Positions 16,889-25,102 of a DNA stretch of 64,000 nucleotides are shown piece by piece. The notes under the pieces are model-generated. The model ran no database searches. It was not told the origin of the DNA and saw nothing but the letters and a program-made list of their open reading frames with translations. Source of the DNA: an uncultured Eubacterium sp. (GTDB lineage: Bacteria > Bacillota > Clostridia > Oscillospirales > Acutalibacteraceae); the NCBI RefSeq assembly GCF_934561735.1, contig NZ_CAKTGT010000001.1, positions 248,001-312,000 of the forward strand. The letters run 5' to 3'. Every line of letters begins with the position of its first letter. Within the stretch, counting starts at the first letter, position 1. The translations under genes and the position numbers were made by a program.

Positions 16889-18709
16889 TCAGTTTATATA
16901 ATATTTTGCCTGTGCGTTCCACAATTCGGCGTATTTGCCGCTTTCGTTCAGGAGTTGCGAGTGTGTGCCCGTTTGCACAAGTCGGGCATTGTCAAACACG
17001 GCAATTCTGCTGCAAAATACACAGCTTGAAAGCCTGTGCGAAATGTAAATTGCCGTTTTGTTTTCAACAAACGAATTAAATCTTGTGTACACTTCGTTTT
17101 CGGCAATCGGGTCGAGTGCCGCCGTCGGCTCGTCAAGGATAACAACGGGGGAGTCCTTGTACAACGCTCTTGCGAGGGCAAGTTTTTGTGCTTCGCCTCC
17201 CGATATTTCCACACCCGCCTTGTTCGTGTCCTTGTAAATGCAGGTGTTTTCTTTTTGCGGCATTGCCTCAACTCGGTCTTTTATGTTTGCGTTTTCAAGG
17301 CAGGCAAAAAGCCTTTCTCTGTCGTATTCGTTTGATGTGCAAACATTGTCCCTGAGCGGAATCGAAAACATCTTGAAATCCTGAAAAACAACCGAATAAA
17401 GCTTTGCAACACTGTCTTTTGAGTATTCCTTAATATTGATACCATTAATAAGTATCTCACCGCTTGTAACATCGTAAAGTCGGCACATTAGCTTGATAAA
17501 GGTGGTTTTGCCGCTTCCGTTTCTGCCGACAACGGCAAGGTGTTCGCCGTTTTCGATTTTTATGCTTACATTTTCAAGTGCATATTTGTTCGTGCCGGGA
17601 TATTTAAACGATACATTTTTGAATTCAATGTCAAAATTCGTGCCGTCAAGTTCTTTCGTGCCGTATGCCTTGCCGTCGGTGCACTCGATAATCTCAAAGT
17701 AAACCCGTGCAAGCGGCAGAATTTCGGCAAGTTTGCCGAGCGTGTTTGCAATCAGCATAACGCCGTTCACTATTTGCATAAAAGCACCGCAGTACATAAC
17801 GAGCGAGCCTATGTCAAACAGCCCGAAGTTGCCTTTTACACCGATAAAAACATACACCCCAAACGCAACCAACGCCCCCATAACGGCAACAATAGAACTT
17901 GTTTTTGCCGTACGCATAGAGATTTGCTTCAGCGTTTTCTCACCGTCGGTGAGTATTTTTTCGGTTGCAATTTTGTTTATAAGATTTTGCTCTTTGTATA
18001 TTCGTATTTCTTTGCCTGTTTTGTAATCGTCGAATATGTCAATGAGCGAATAAAACAGCCTGTCAAGGGTTGCGTAGGCTTCGTTTGCGGCAAGGTACGA
18101 TTTGTTCATTTTAACCGCAATCAGTGCCATAACCACAGCCATAACCACAAGGGTGGTTATAAGCAAAATCAAAAATATAGGCCTTTCAAAAAACGAGTTG
18201 CCCGTTTTGGTAAATCCGATTTTTAAAAGCGGCATTATCATTATTACCGACACGATAACCGTAAACACGCCTTTTACAAACACTTGACTTGTCCACATAA
18301 AGTACGAAAATCTTGCCCACCTGCTTGCTCCGGCTTCCTCGTGTTTGTGTAGGGTTTTTCTGAATTCGTTGTCCTCAAGTTTTTCGTAATCGATTCCAAA
18401 GATTTTTTCTGCCATTTTGAAGTTTTCTCTGCCGAAAAGCAAATCGGCTTTTACATCGTATAAATCGGACAAAAAACCTCCTGCATAATCAAGTATAAAA
18501 TTGAGTGCAACGGCGGTTAAAATGTAGCCCAAAATGCCTTTAAAGTCCGCACCGGCGGTCATAATTCCTATGATTTTAGCGGTAAACCATATGTTTACAA
18601 ACGGCTTTGCACCCGTTATAACCGCACAGAAAAAATCAACAGGCACTATTCCTCTGTCAAGGTTTCCTATTTCACGGTACATTTTGAATATCATCTTGAT
18701 GTTACTCAT
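16889..18709 (-). CDS. ABC exporter half-transporter 2 (membrane + ATPase)
   Basis: A 606-residue type-IV ABC exporter subunit: six membrane helices across ~20-340, then an ATPase domain with Walker A GRNGSGKTT, signature SGGEAQK, Walker B VVILDEPTAALDP and H-loop SHRLSS. The catalytic Glu is present. Its start overlaps the end of the upstream exporter gene (18702) by 8 bp, so the pair is translationally coupled and likely forms a heterodimer. Such pairs export drugs, peptides or lipids. Whether one site is degenerate cannot be claimed, because both subunits look catalytically intact by eye. Confidence 0.92.
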   Translation of the reverse strand: MSNIKMIFKMYREIGNLDRGIVPVDFFCAVITGAKPFVNIWFTAKIIGIMTAGADFKGILGYILTAVALNFILDYAGGFLSDLYDVKADLLFGRENFKMAEKIFGIDYEKLEDNEFRKTLHKHEEAGASRWARFSYFMWTSQVFVKGVFTVIVSVIMIMPLLKIGFTKTGNSFFERPIFLILLITTLVVMAVVMALIAVKMNKSYLAANEAYATLDRLFYSLIDIFDDYKTGKEIRIYKEQNLINKIATEKILTDGEKTLKQISMRTAKTSSIVAVMGALVAFGVYVFIGVKGNFGLFDIGSLVMYCGAFMQIVNGVMLIANTLGKLAEILPLARVYFEIIECTDGKAYGTKELDGTNFDIEFKNVSFKYPGTNKYALENVSIKIENGEHLAVVGRNGSGKTTFIKLMCRLYDVTSGEILINGINIKEYSKDSVAKLYSVVFQDFKMFSIPLRDNVCTSNEYDRERLFACLENANIKDRVEAMPQKENTCIYKDTNKAGVEISGGEAQKLALARALYKDSPVVILDEPTAALDPIAENEVYTRFNSFVENKTAIYISHRLSSCVFCSRIAVFDNARLVQTGTHSQLLNESGKYAELWNAQAKYYIN

Positions 18710-20480
18710 TCACAGCCACCCCCTGTTCTCTGTAATAGTAGCTCTGAATTTGGAACATTTTGTAGTACGCACCTTTTTTTGCCATCAACTCATCGTGCGT
18801 GCCTTCCTCGGTTATCTCACCGTTTGATACAAACAAAATTCTGTCGCAAAAGCGAGTTGAAGAGAGCCTGTGAGATATAAAAAACGAAAGTTTGCCGTTT
18901 GTCAGTTCGCTGTATTTTAGGTACAGTTCGTTTTCGGCAATCGGGTCAAGTGCCGCCGTCGGCTCGTCAAGGATTAATATCGGTGCGTCTTTGTATATCG
19001 CTTTTGCAAGGAGCAGTTTTTGCTTTTCACCGCCCGAAAAATCAACAGCGTCCTTGTATACATTCCTGTCCATAAGCGTGTCTGCTCCGTTCGGCAGGGA
19101 ATACACTTTGTCGTACATATCGGCTTGCTTCAGTGCAAGGGCAAATTTTTCTTCGTTACATTCAATGCTTGCCGTAATGTTTTGCTTAATTGTCATCGGC
19201 AAAAAATAATAGTCCTGAAAAATTGCGGAAAACATATCAAAATAGCTTGTTTTTGTTATTTCGGCTGTGTCTTTTCCGTTTAGCAAAATTTTGCCGTCGG
19301 TCGGCGAATAAAGTCCGCACAGAAGTTTGATGAGTGTGGTTTTGCCTGCTCCGTTTTCTCCTACAACGGCAACCTTTTCACCGTTTTTGAATTTAAGGTT
19401 GATGTTTTTCAGCGTCGGTTCATTTGCCGACGGATATTTAAACGACACATTTTCAAATTCAATCCCGTCAACCGATTTTTCGGTTAATTTGTCGCCCTGT
19501 TCGGCTTTGTCCTCGGATTCAATGTACTCTCTGTATGTCTTGCATTCGTTACAATCCCTTTCGATTTGATTAACGGAATATCCAAGGCTGAGCACCCAGC
19601 TTGAAAAGCCTGTGATAATGCCGAAATAGAAAATAAAATCGGACACTCCGAGTTCGCCTTTTGTTGTCAAATATGCAAGGTAGATGTATGCAATCGCTTC
19701 ACGCACGGCGTTCAGCAGGGCGGTAATACCGTCAAATGCCACGCAGGTGTGGGTGTATTTTGCATAGATTTTTTCAATTTTGCAAAGCGAGTCGGCAAGT
19801 GCTTTTACAAAGAAGTCGCCCAATTTGTACAGTTCAATATCTTTAGCCGCCGTTCCGTCTTTGCTCAGCTTGTAAAAATAATCAAATTTTGTTTTCGGGC
19901 TTGAACGCTTGTTTAGGTTCTCGTGTTGCTTTTTTGTAAGTGCTCTTTGTATACAAAATTGTGCACCGCAGGTGGCGATGATGAGCAAAATCATAAAAAT
20001 ATTGATTTTGTAAATCAGCACGCTTGAAGCGATTACGCCCACAACCGCAACAAAAAATTGGTTGAGCCTTGCAATAAAATTCGCTCCGCCCGACCATCTG
20101 CCGTTGTAAAAAACTTCGGCACGCTTTTGTTTTTCACGCATTTCAAGATTTTCTATGTTAACATAGTCGGTGCGTAAATTCTTTTCAAAAGCGGCAACGG
20201 CGTATCGCATACGCACAATTCTCGCACCGCCGAGTATAAGTTCGTTCATAAACGGGTCAAGCCAAATGGTCAGCGTCAGCAGCAGGCTCAGTCCACCGAT
20301 AACGGCAATAAGCCGCTCGGTAGTTACGCCTTTTGTGATGCAGTCAATCATCGCTTTTGGTATGTATGCGGTTACAATCGGCTGAAAAACAAGTGCCGGC
20401 ACTCTTACAAAAAAGTAAAACAGGCTCTTTTTATCCCACTTGAACCAATTTTCAAGCATATATTTGATGTTCTCTTTCAT
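18702..20480 (-). CDS. ABC exporter half-transporter 1 (membrane + ATPase)
   Basis: A 592-residue ABC exporter subunit with an N-terminal six-helix membrane domain and ATPase motifs GENGAGKTT, SGGEKQK, LILDEPTAALDP and SHRLSS. A strong AGGAGGAG precedes the ATG at 20480. It is first in a two-gene operon with the second half-transporter. The ~130-nt leader upstream contains an RNA resembling the beta domain of 5S rRNA, directly after a good promoter. The substrate is unknown. Confidence 0.92.
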   Translation of the reverse strand: MKENIKYMLENWFKWDKKSLFYFFVRVPALVFQPIVTAYIPKAMIDCITKGVTTERLIAVIGGLSLLLTLTIWLDPFMNELILGGARIVRMRYAVAAFEKNLRTDYVNIENLEMREKQKRAEVFYNGRWSGGANFIARLNQFFVAVVGVIASSVLIYKINIFMILLIIATCGAQFCIQRALTKKQHENLNKRSSPKTKFDYFYKLSKDGTAAKDIELYKLGDFFVKALADSLCKIEKIYAKYTHTCVAFDGITALLNAVREAIAYIYLAYLTTKGELGVSDFIFYFGIITGFSSWVLSLGYSVNQIERDCNECKTYREYIESEDKAEQGDKLTEKSVDGIEFENVSFKYPSANEPTLKNINLKFKNGEKVAVVGENGAGKTTLIKLLCGLYSPTDGKILLNGKDTAEITKTSYFDMFSAIFQDYYFLPMTIKQNITASIECNEEKFALALKQADMYDKVYSLPNGADTLMDRNVYKDAVDFSGGEKQKLLLAKAIYKDAPILILDEPTAALDPIAENELYLKYSELTNGKLSFFISHRLSSTRFCDRILFVSNGEITEEGTHDELMAKKGAYYKMFQIQSYYYREQGVAVNE

Positions 20481-20499
20481 TTCTCCTCCTTAAACAAAA

Positions 20500-20608
20500 A
20501 ATGCCCTGCAAATAACCGCAAAAGGCTGTATTTGCAAGAGCTTTACTTCTGTGTTCGGAATGGTAACAGGTTTCTCTCTTTTTATCGGCTGCAACCGATT
20601 TTATTGTT
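20500..20608 (-). ncRNA. 5S-rRNA-like leader RNA upstream of the ABC exporter
   Basis: Read on the minus strand, 20580-20536 closely follows helices II/III and loop C of bacterial 5S rRNA: an AGAG strand, ACCTGTT, then CCATTCCGAACACAGAAGT and AAGCTCTT. Helix I is not recognisable. Instead a small hairpin (20584-20599, ATCGG/CCGAT) precedes the core and a strong 28-nt hairpin (20508-20535, arms GCAAATA/TATTTGC) follows it, then GGGCATTTTTT. A promoter sits directly upstream and the exporter's ribosome site directly downstream. It is either a regulatory leader that borrowed a 5S domain or a decayed 5S gene; the promoter and intact arms favour the first only weakly. Confidence 0.6.
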
Positions 20609-20614
20609 GATTTT

Positions 20615-20644
20615 ATAATACATCACAGCGGTGCAAACTGTCAA
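20615..20644 (-). promoter_or_regulatory. Promoter of the 5S-like leader and ABC exporter
   Basis: On the minus strand a perfect TTGACA (20639-20644), an 18-bp spacer and TATTAT (20615-20620). Confidence 0.75.
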
Positions 20645-20723
20645 GATTAATTTGATTTGAAACACAAATCGTGCAAAATCTTATTTCAAATTAAAAAACA
20701 GCAAAATTTCCTTCAAAAAACAC

Positions 20724-20751
20724 TTGCATTTTCAAAAATCTGTGTTATAAT
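20724..20751 (+). promoter_or_regulatory. tRNA-Gln promoter
   Basis: TTGCAT (20724-20729), a 16-bp spacer and TATAAT (20746-20751), about 20 bp before the tRNA. Confidence 0.7.
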
Positions 20752-20771
20752 AATTTAGCAAAAGCGAATAT

Positions 20772-20845
20772 AGAGGTATAGTGTAACGGTAACACTCCGG
20801 ACTCTGACTCCGTCATTTAAGGTTCGAATCCTTATACCTCTGCCA
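20772..20845 (+). tRNA. tRNA-Gln (anticodon CTG)
   Basis: A complete cloverleaf of 74 nt including an encoded CCA. The acceptor stem AGAGGTA/TACCTCT is perfect. The D arm is GTGT/ACAC, the anticodon loop CTCTGAC gives CUG, and the T arm is TAAGG/CCTTA with loop TTCGAAT. The discriminator is G, as usual for tRNA-Gln. One C-U mismatch (27-43) closes the anticodon stem. A Rho-independent terminator follows immediately. Confidence 0.93.
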
Positions 20846-20850
20846 AGAGA

Positions 20851-20884
20851 AAACAGACATCCGCACGGGTGTCTGTTTTTTTCT
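20851..20884 (+). terminator. tRNA-Gln terminator
   Basis: AAACAGACA pairs with TGTCTGTTT, followed by a T tract. The tail of the tRNA plus this terminator (from TGCCA onward) recurs almost unchanged at 21025-21066. Confidence 0.85.
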
Positions 20885-21034
20885 TCGATAGAAGAAGATA
20901 AGGATTCGAAGAATACTTATTACGGGTTTATAATGCAAATAAACCCGTAACATCGTTCTGTCAAGTCTTTAAGGTGGAGATTTGCGAAGCAAATACTACC
21001 GTGACTTGACAGGTTGATATAATCTGCCAAGAGA
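20885..21034. repeat. Palindrome-rich junction with left 47-bp direct repeat
   Basis: This gene-free stretch holds an inverted copy of the tRNA T-arm (ATAAGGATTCGAA near 20900), a perfect inverted repeat TTACGGGTTTAT/ATAAACCCGTAA (20919-20950), and a larger palindrome with outer arms CTGTCAAGTC/GACTTGACAG and inner ATTTGC/GCAAAT (about 20959-21012). The last 47 bp (20983-21029) recur exactly at 25103-25149. Confidence 0.75.
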
Positions 21035-21066
21035 AAACAGACATCTGCACGGGTGTCTGTTTTTTC
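21035..21066 (+). terminator. Second copy of the tRNA-Gln terminator
   Basis: The same hairpin as after the tRNA, with one loop difference. Together with the preceding TGCCAAGAG it looks like a duplicated tRNA 3' end. Confidence 0.75.
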
Positions 21067-21140
21067 TTTACCTTAAAATCTTGCGAGAGCTTTTGAGAGA
21101 TTTTTCAAAAACAAGTTTAATACCATTATACATCAATATC

Positions 21141-21178
21141 AAAAAGAGGACTTGAGGCACAAAGTGCCCAAGTCCTCC
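21141..21178 (-). terminator. Terminator of the HxlR gene
   Basis: GAGGACTTGAGGCAC (21146-21160) pairs with GTGCCCAAGTCCTC (21164-21177). Reading the minus strand, the hairpin is followed by TTTTTG. The 130 bp between it and the HxlR stop contain nothing I can identify. Confidence 0.75.
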
Positions 21179-21308
21179 TATTCATTTTAATTTACTTTTT
21201 CCCCGAAACCGCAACTCAAACGATTTTGTATATGCCGTTTAGCACGGATTATTCAAATTATCCGAGAATTACAAATTCCTATTGTAATCTTGTTGTCGCA
21301 CAAAAATT

Positions 21309-21644
21309 TTATTTCTCTGTTACGCTGTTTTTGTAGTCCTCGCCCCAGTTCCACATAGCGTCAAGTATCGGCTTGAGGCTTTGACCCAATTCCGTCAGGG
21401 AATATTCCACTCTCGGCGGAACCTCGGCATATACCTCTCTGTGCACAAGTCCGTTTGCTTCCATATCACGAAGCTGTGCGGTCAACACCTTTTGCGATAC
21501 CGTGCCGATGGATTTTTTCAACTCGCCGAAACGCTTTGTGCCGGGCATTAAATCTCTTAATATCAGAACTTTCCATTTGTCGCCAATTAAGGTCAGCGTG
21601 GTTTCCACAGGGCAAGCCGGAAGTTCTTTTGTTTTCTCGTTCAT
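21309..21644 (-). CDS. HxlR-family transcriptional regulator (redox-type candidate)
   Basis: A 111-residue winged-helix HxlR/MarR-like regulator. It contains CPVETTLTLIGDKWKVLILRDL and FGELKKSIGTVSQKVLTAQLRDME, typical of the family. The single N-terminal Cys11 sits where YodB/HypR-type members carry their electrophile- or disulfide-sensing cysteine. GGAGGC precedes the ATG at 21644; the 42-codon upstream extension crosses the promoter and is rejected. It is divergent from the SnoaL-PNPOx-macro-SirTM genes. Three similar palindromes lie in the shared intergenic region, one immediately downstream of its own -10, so auto-repression and control of the island genes are likely. Confidence 0.9.
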   Translation of the reverse strand: MNEKTKELPACPVETTLTLIGDKWKVLILRDLMPGTKRFGELKKSIGTVSQKVLTAQLRDMEANGLVHREVYAEVPPRVEYSLTELGQSLKPILDAMWNWGEDYKNSVTEK

Positions 21645-21660
21645 ATGCTGCCTCCGCAAT

Positions 21661-21814
21661 AGTATCTTTTGGTTACTTACAGATTTAATATACCATACAG
21701 AAATTATTTTCGTCAAGTGAAAAAATTTTTTCAAATCAGAAAAACTCCGAAAGCCCTTGTGTTTACGCATTAGTTTCTATTTGGTAACTGCCCAATAGTA
21801 TCTTTTTGGTAACT
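21661..21814. promoter_or_regulatory. Three HxlR-type operators
   Basis: Three copies of AGTWTC-N4/5-TTGGTWACT-type sites lie at 21661-21677, 21772-21789 and 21797-21814. Each contains inverted AGTA/TACT-like halves, as in YodB-type sites. The first overlaps the start of the HxlR transcript (promoter 21687-21716, minus strand: TTGACG, 18-bp spacer, TATATT). The other two lie 22-64 bp upstream of the -35 of the SnoaL gene. Confidence 0.65.
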
Positions 21815-21835
21815 ACGGCACAATATTGTGCTTAC

Positions 21836-21864
21836 TTTACAACTGATACTGACACAGATATAAT
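21836..21864 (+). promoter_or_regulatory. Promoter of the SnoaL gene
   Basis: TTTACA (21836-21841), a 17-bp spacer and TATAAT (21859-21864). Confidence 0.75.
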
Positions 21865-21928
21865 GAAGTCAAGAGCTACGGAGAACGGCCGATTCGTAAC
21901 TCAAAGCACAGACAAGGAGAAATCCGAA

Positions 21929-22762
21929 ATGAATATTTTTAGAAAGATTTTTAGCAATAAATCAAACGACAAGAAAGAGGTAATTACAATGACAAATACA
22001 GAAAAAGCTCTTGCACTTATTAACACATTTTCAACAGGCGACACAGAAAAAGCTTCCGCACTTCTTGCAGAGGGATACATTCAGCACAATCTTGCATACG
22101 GCACAGGCAGAGATGCTTTTGTAGGCTCGGTTTCTTACCTTGCTTCTGCTCCCGTAAAAACAACCGTAAACAACATTCGTGCTTTCGAGGACGGCAACAA
22201 GGTGTTCTTGCAGACGGTCTACAACTTTGCAGGTGCGGGCGAGCAGGTTGCATTTGACATTTTCCGCTTCGACGAAAACGGCAAAATTGCAGAACACTGG
22301 GACAACCTTGCAAACAAGGCAGAGCCTAACCCATCAGGTCACACACAAACAGACGGTACAAAAGAAATTAAAGATCTTGATAAAACAGAGGCAAACCGTG
22401 AGCTTGTAAAGAATTTCCTTTATGATGTAATGCAGGGCAACCGTCCTGAAAAGACACCCGATTACTTTGACGGTGACACTTACATTCAGCACAACACAGG
22501 CATTGCAGACGGACTTTCAGGACTTGGTGCAGCACTTGAAGCACTCGGCAAGCAGGGCATTCAGATGATTTATACTACTGTTCATCAGGTGCTTGCACAG
22601 GGCAATTATGTGCTTGCAGTCAGCGAGGGAACTTTTGGCGGAGCACCTACATCTTATTATGATTTGTGGAGAGTTGAAAACGGCAAAATTGCAGAACATT
22701 GGGATGTAATGGAAACGATTGCCGAAAAATCAGCTTGGCAAAATCAAAACGGCAAGTTTTAA
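21929..22762 (+). CDS. Tandem SnoaL-like (NTF2-fold) protein
   Basis: A 277-residue protein made of two related SnoaL/NTF2-fold domains, residues ~20-135 and ~152-275. The internal duplication is clear: GYIQHNLAYGTGRDAF versus TYIQHNTGIADGLSGL, and FRFDENGKIAEHWDNL versus WRVENGKIAEHWDVM. The conserved IQHN and EHWD motifs line the usual pocket. SnoaL-like proteins include cyclases, isomerases and uncharacterised stress proteins; no precise reaction can be assigned. AAGGAG lies nine bases before the chosen ATG (21929); an ATG at 21989 after AGAGGT is an alternative. A hairpin at 22772-22799 separates it from the next gene and may reduce read-through. Confidence 0.8.
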   Translation: MNIFRKIFSNKSNDKKEVITMTNTEKALALINTFSTGDTEKASALLAEGYIQHNLAYGTGRDAFVGSVSYLASAPVKTTVNNIRAFEDGNKVFLQTVYNFAGAGEQVAFDIFRFDENGKIAEHWDNLANKAEPNPSGHTQTDGTKEIKDLDKTEANRELVKNFLYDVMQGNRPEKTPDYFDGDTYIQHNTGIADGLSGLGAALEALGKQGIQMIYTTVHQVLAQGNYVLAVSEGTFGGAPTSYYDLWRVENGKIAEHWDVMETIAEKSAWQNQNGKF

Positions 22763-22771
22763 TGTGGCAAG

Positions 22772-22804
22772 AGCCACGCAAGCCCTTTCTTGCGTGGCTT
22801 TCTG
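22772..22804 (+). terminator. Intra-operon hairpin (weak terminator)
   Basis: AGCCACGCAAG (22772-22782) pairs perfectly with CTTGCGTGGCT (22789-22799). The following tract, TTCTG, is short, so partial termination or RNA stabilisation of the SnoaL message is likely. Confidence 0.6.
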
Positions 22805-22822
22805 CCTTGCACGGAGGGAACA

Positions 22823-23434
22823 ATGAATTATCTTAAATATCTTACGGAAGAAATACATTCAACCGTTATGGCAACTGTGGATGAGAACGGCTTGCCCGTA
22901 ACATGCGCCATAGACATTATGGACTATGACGAAAACGGACTGTACTTTCTTACCGCAAGGGGCAAGAATTTTTATGCTCGATTAAAGCGTGGCGGATATG
23001 TCTCTTTAACAGGTACAAAAGGCACGGACACACTTTCTTGCGTTGCAATTTCTGTCAGAGGAAAGGTTGAGGAAGTCGGAAGTGATTATCTTAATAGGTT
23101 GTTTGAGAAAAACAGCTATATGAGCGAAATCTATCCCACAAAAGAGTCACGCACGGCTCTTACCGTGTTTAGAATTTATGACGGTTGCGGAGAATGGTTT
23201 GACCTTTCAAAAAAGCCTATTGAGAGAGCTTCTTTCTCATTTGGAAAAGGTATAAAAACAATTGACGGCTATTGTATAACAGATAAGTGTATCAGTTGCA
23301 AGAAATGTTTGGAAGTCTGTCCGCAAGGATGTATTGATTTTGCAAACGGATACGCAAAAATTATTCAAAGCAGTTGCCTGCATTGTGGGAATTGCTTTAC
23401 TATTTGTCCCGTAAAGGCGGTTGAAAAATTATGA
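22823..23434 (+). CDS. PNPOx-like flavin protein fused to a 2[4Fe-4S] ferredoxin domain
   Basis: A 203-residue fusion. Residues ~1-130 resemble the pyridoxamine-phosphate-oxidase-like FMN-binding split barrel (STVMATVDENGLPVTCAIDI, YFLTARGKNFYARL, VSLTG). Residues ~148-203 carry two CxxCxxCxxxCP clusters: Cys156/159/162/166 and Cys185/188/191/195. The combination implies electron flow between a flavin and two cubane clusters, probably reducing or detoxifying a small molecule in the cytoplasm. GGAGG precedes the ATG at 22823. Its stop overlaps the macrodomain start by 4 bp, so it is translationally coupled to the ADP-ribosylation genes. Confidence 0.85.
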   Translation: MNYLKYLTEEIHSTVMATVDENGLPVTCAIDIMDYDENGLYFLTARGKNFYARLKRGGYVSLTGTKGTDTLSCVAISVRGKVEEVGSDYLNRLFEKNSYMSEIYPTKESRTALTVFRIYDGCGEWFDLSKKPIERASFSFGKGIKTIDGYCITDKCISCKKCLEVCPQGCIDFANGYAKIIQSSCLHCGNCFTICPVKAVEKL

Positions 23435-24204
23435 CCCAAGCAGAAAAAAGACAATATTTAATAACAGAATTGTTAAACGAGCAACCCGAATATGCAGATA
23501 TATCTGTTCCGAAAGACGAAACCGAACAGAAAAAGTTACTTCGAGCGTTATTTAATGTTCGTATGCCGTTGCCGATATGTGATGATTTTCTAAGGGTGCA
23601 GGATGAATATTTGCAAGAGGAAATCGCTCAAAAAGGCATAACAAGTATAAACGATTTAGAGCCGATTAAACCTGACATTTATTTATGGCAGGGCGATATT
23701 ACAACGCTGAAATGTGATGCAATAGTCAATGCGGCGAACAGCCAAATGCTCGGTTGTTTTTGCCCGAATCACGGTTGTATAGACAATGCCATTCACACAT
23801 TTTCGGGCGTTCAACTTCGTCTAAAATGTGCCGAGATTATGAAAAATCAAGGCCAAAACGAAGAAACAGGCAAGGCGAAAATTACGCCTGCGTATAATCT
23901 TCCCTGCAAATATATTCTGCACACGGTAGGTCCGATTGTTACAGGCAAATTGACAAAAAAGGACTGCGAATTACTGCGTTCTTGCTACCGTTCTTGCTTG
24001 GCACTTGCAGATGAATACAAGCTAAACAGCATTGCGTTTTGCTGTATATCCACAGGCGAATTCTGTTTTCCGAACGACAAAGGTGCAAAAATCGCAATTG
24101 AAACAGTCGGCGAATACAAAAAACTTACAAACAGTAAAATCAAGGTGATATTCAATGTTTTCAAAAATTCAGACTACGAAATTTACCGAGAATATCTCGG
24201 ATAA
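23431..24204 (+). CDS. Zinc-type macrodomain ADP-ribosylhydrolase
   Basis: A 257-residue protein with an N-terminal helical cap (~1-80) and a macrodomain (~84-257): WQGDITTLKCDAIVNAANS, then GCFCPNHGCIDNAIH, GPIV and CCISTGEFCFP. The inserted Cys109/Cys111-His114-Cys116 cluster is the hallmark of the zinc-dependent macrodomains found next to SirTM sirtuins, which remove ADP-ribose from modified proteins. It overlaps the PNPOx-ferredoxin gene by 4 bp and the SirTM gene by 50 bp, an arrangement typical of a writer-eraser pair. Length and motif order fit a complete protein. Its target here is unknown. Confidence 0.88.
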   Translation: MTQAEKRQYLITELLNEQPEYADISVPKDETEQKKLLRALFNVRMPLPICDDFLRVQDEYLQEEIAQKGITSINDLEPIKPDIYLWQGDITTLKCDAIVNAANSQMLGCFCPNHGCIDNAIHTFSGVQLRLKCAEIMKNQGQNEETGKAKITPAYNLPCKYILHTVGPIVTGKLTKKDCELLRSCYRSCLALADEYKLNSIAFCCISTGEFCFPNDKGAKIAIETVGEYKKLTNSKIKVIFNVFKNSDYEIYREYLG

Positions 24205-25024
24205 TATAAAAAAATTAAAAGAAAAAATCCGCACGGCAGACGCTGTTGTAATCGGCGCGGGTGCAGGACTTTCCACCGCCGCAGGTTTTACTTATGACGG
24301 TGAGAGATTTGAAAAATACTTTTCCGATTTTCGCCAAAAATACGGATTTGAGGATATGTATTCGGGCGGATTTTACCCCTATCAAACCCCCGAGGAGTAT
24401 TGGGCATATTGGAGCAGATACATTTTTGTTAATCGCTATCAGGATGCACCTTCCGATTTATACAACAAACTGTATGAGGCGGTTAAGGACAAAGACTATT
24501 TTGTAATCACAACAAATGTTGACCATTGCTTTCAAAAGGCAGGCTTTGACAAAAAGCGACTTTTCTACACGCAGGGCGATTACGGTCTGTTTCAGTGCAG
24601 TGAGCCGTGCTGTCAAGAAACTTTTGACAATGAGGCTGTTGTTCTTGAAATGCTCAACAGGCAAAAGGATATGAAAATTCCGACCGAACTTGTGCCCGTC
24701 TGTCCGCATTGCGGAAAGCCGCTTACAATGAATTTGCGAAGCGATGACAAATTTGTTGAGGACGAGGGTTGGCATCTTGCGTCAGAACGATATGAAAACT
24801 TTCTCCGCACCCGAGCAAACGAAAAAATCCTCTTTCTTGAATTAGGAGTCGGCTACAACACGCCGGTTATCATCAAATATCCGTTTTGGCAGATGACGGC
24901 AAAAAATCCCAACGCCACCTATGCTTGTGTCAATAACGGTCAGGCGGTTTGCCCGCCCGAAATACGGCATAAATCCATCTGTATAAATGACGATATATCA
25001 GATGTTATCAATGAATGTATATAG
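24155..25024 (+). CDS. SirTM (class M) sirtuin, probable protein ADP-ribosyltransferase
   Basis: A 289-residue Sir2-fold protein. NAD-binding motif GAGAGLSTAAGF (~34-45) and VITTNVDHCFQKAG (~117-130) occupy the positions of the sirtuin GAGxS and TQNxD motifs, and YTQGDYG follows. The zinc ribbon uses Cys148, Cys152/153, Cys183 and Cys186. These features, and the upstream Zn-macrodomain, match class M sirtuins, which act mainly as ADP-ribosyltransferases rather than deacylases. In streptococci and staphylococci the known partner is a lipoylated GcvH-like protein with a lipoate ligase; neither is present here, so the substrate may differ. AAGGTG precedes the ATG; the frame overlaps the macrodomain end by 50 bp. 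Confidence 0.87.
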   Translation: MFSKIQTTKFTENISDNIKKLKEKIRTADAVVIGAGAGLSTAAGFTYDGERFEKYFSDFRQKYGFEDMYSGGFYPYQTPEEYWAYWSRYIFVNRYQDAPSDLYNKLYEAVKDKDYFVITTNVDHCFQKAGFDKKRLFYTQGDYGLFQCSEPCCQETFDNEAVVLEMLNRQKDMKIPTELVPVCPHCGKPLTMNLRSDDKFVEDEGWHLASERYENFLRTRANEKILFLELGVGYNTPVIIKYPFWQMTAKNPNATYACVNNGQAVCPPEIRHKSICINDDISDVINECI

Positions 25025-25102
25025 CAGAAAGAATATATAAGACTGCGTTCAGCTTGAATTCGATTGAATAATGAGCTTTTATATTTCTCATATGAATTTC
25101 TA

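Noticed and set aside
17540..18226. 228-codon plus-strand frame opposite the ABC exporter
   Set aside because: Antisense shadow; no ribosome site and no recognisable domain.
21645..21770. 42-codon N-terminal extension of the HxlR regulator
   Set aside because: It crosses the HxlR promoter and operator, while GGAGGC marks the ATG at 21644.
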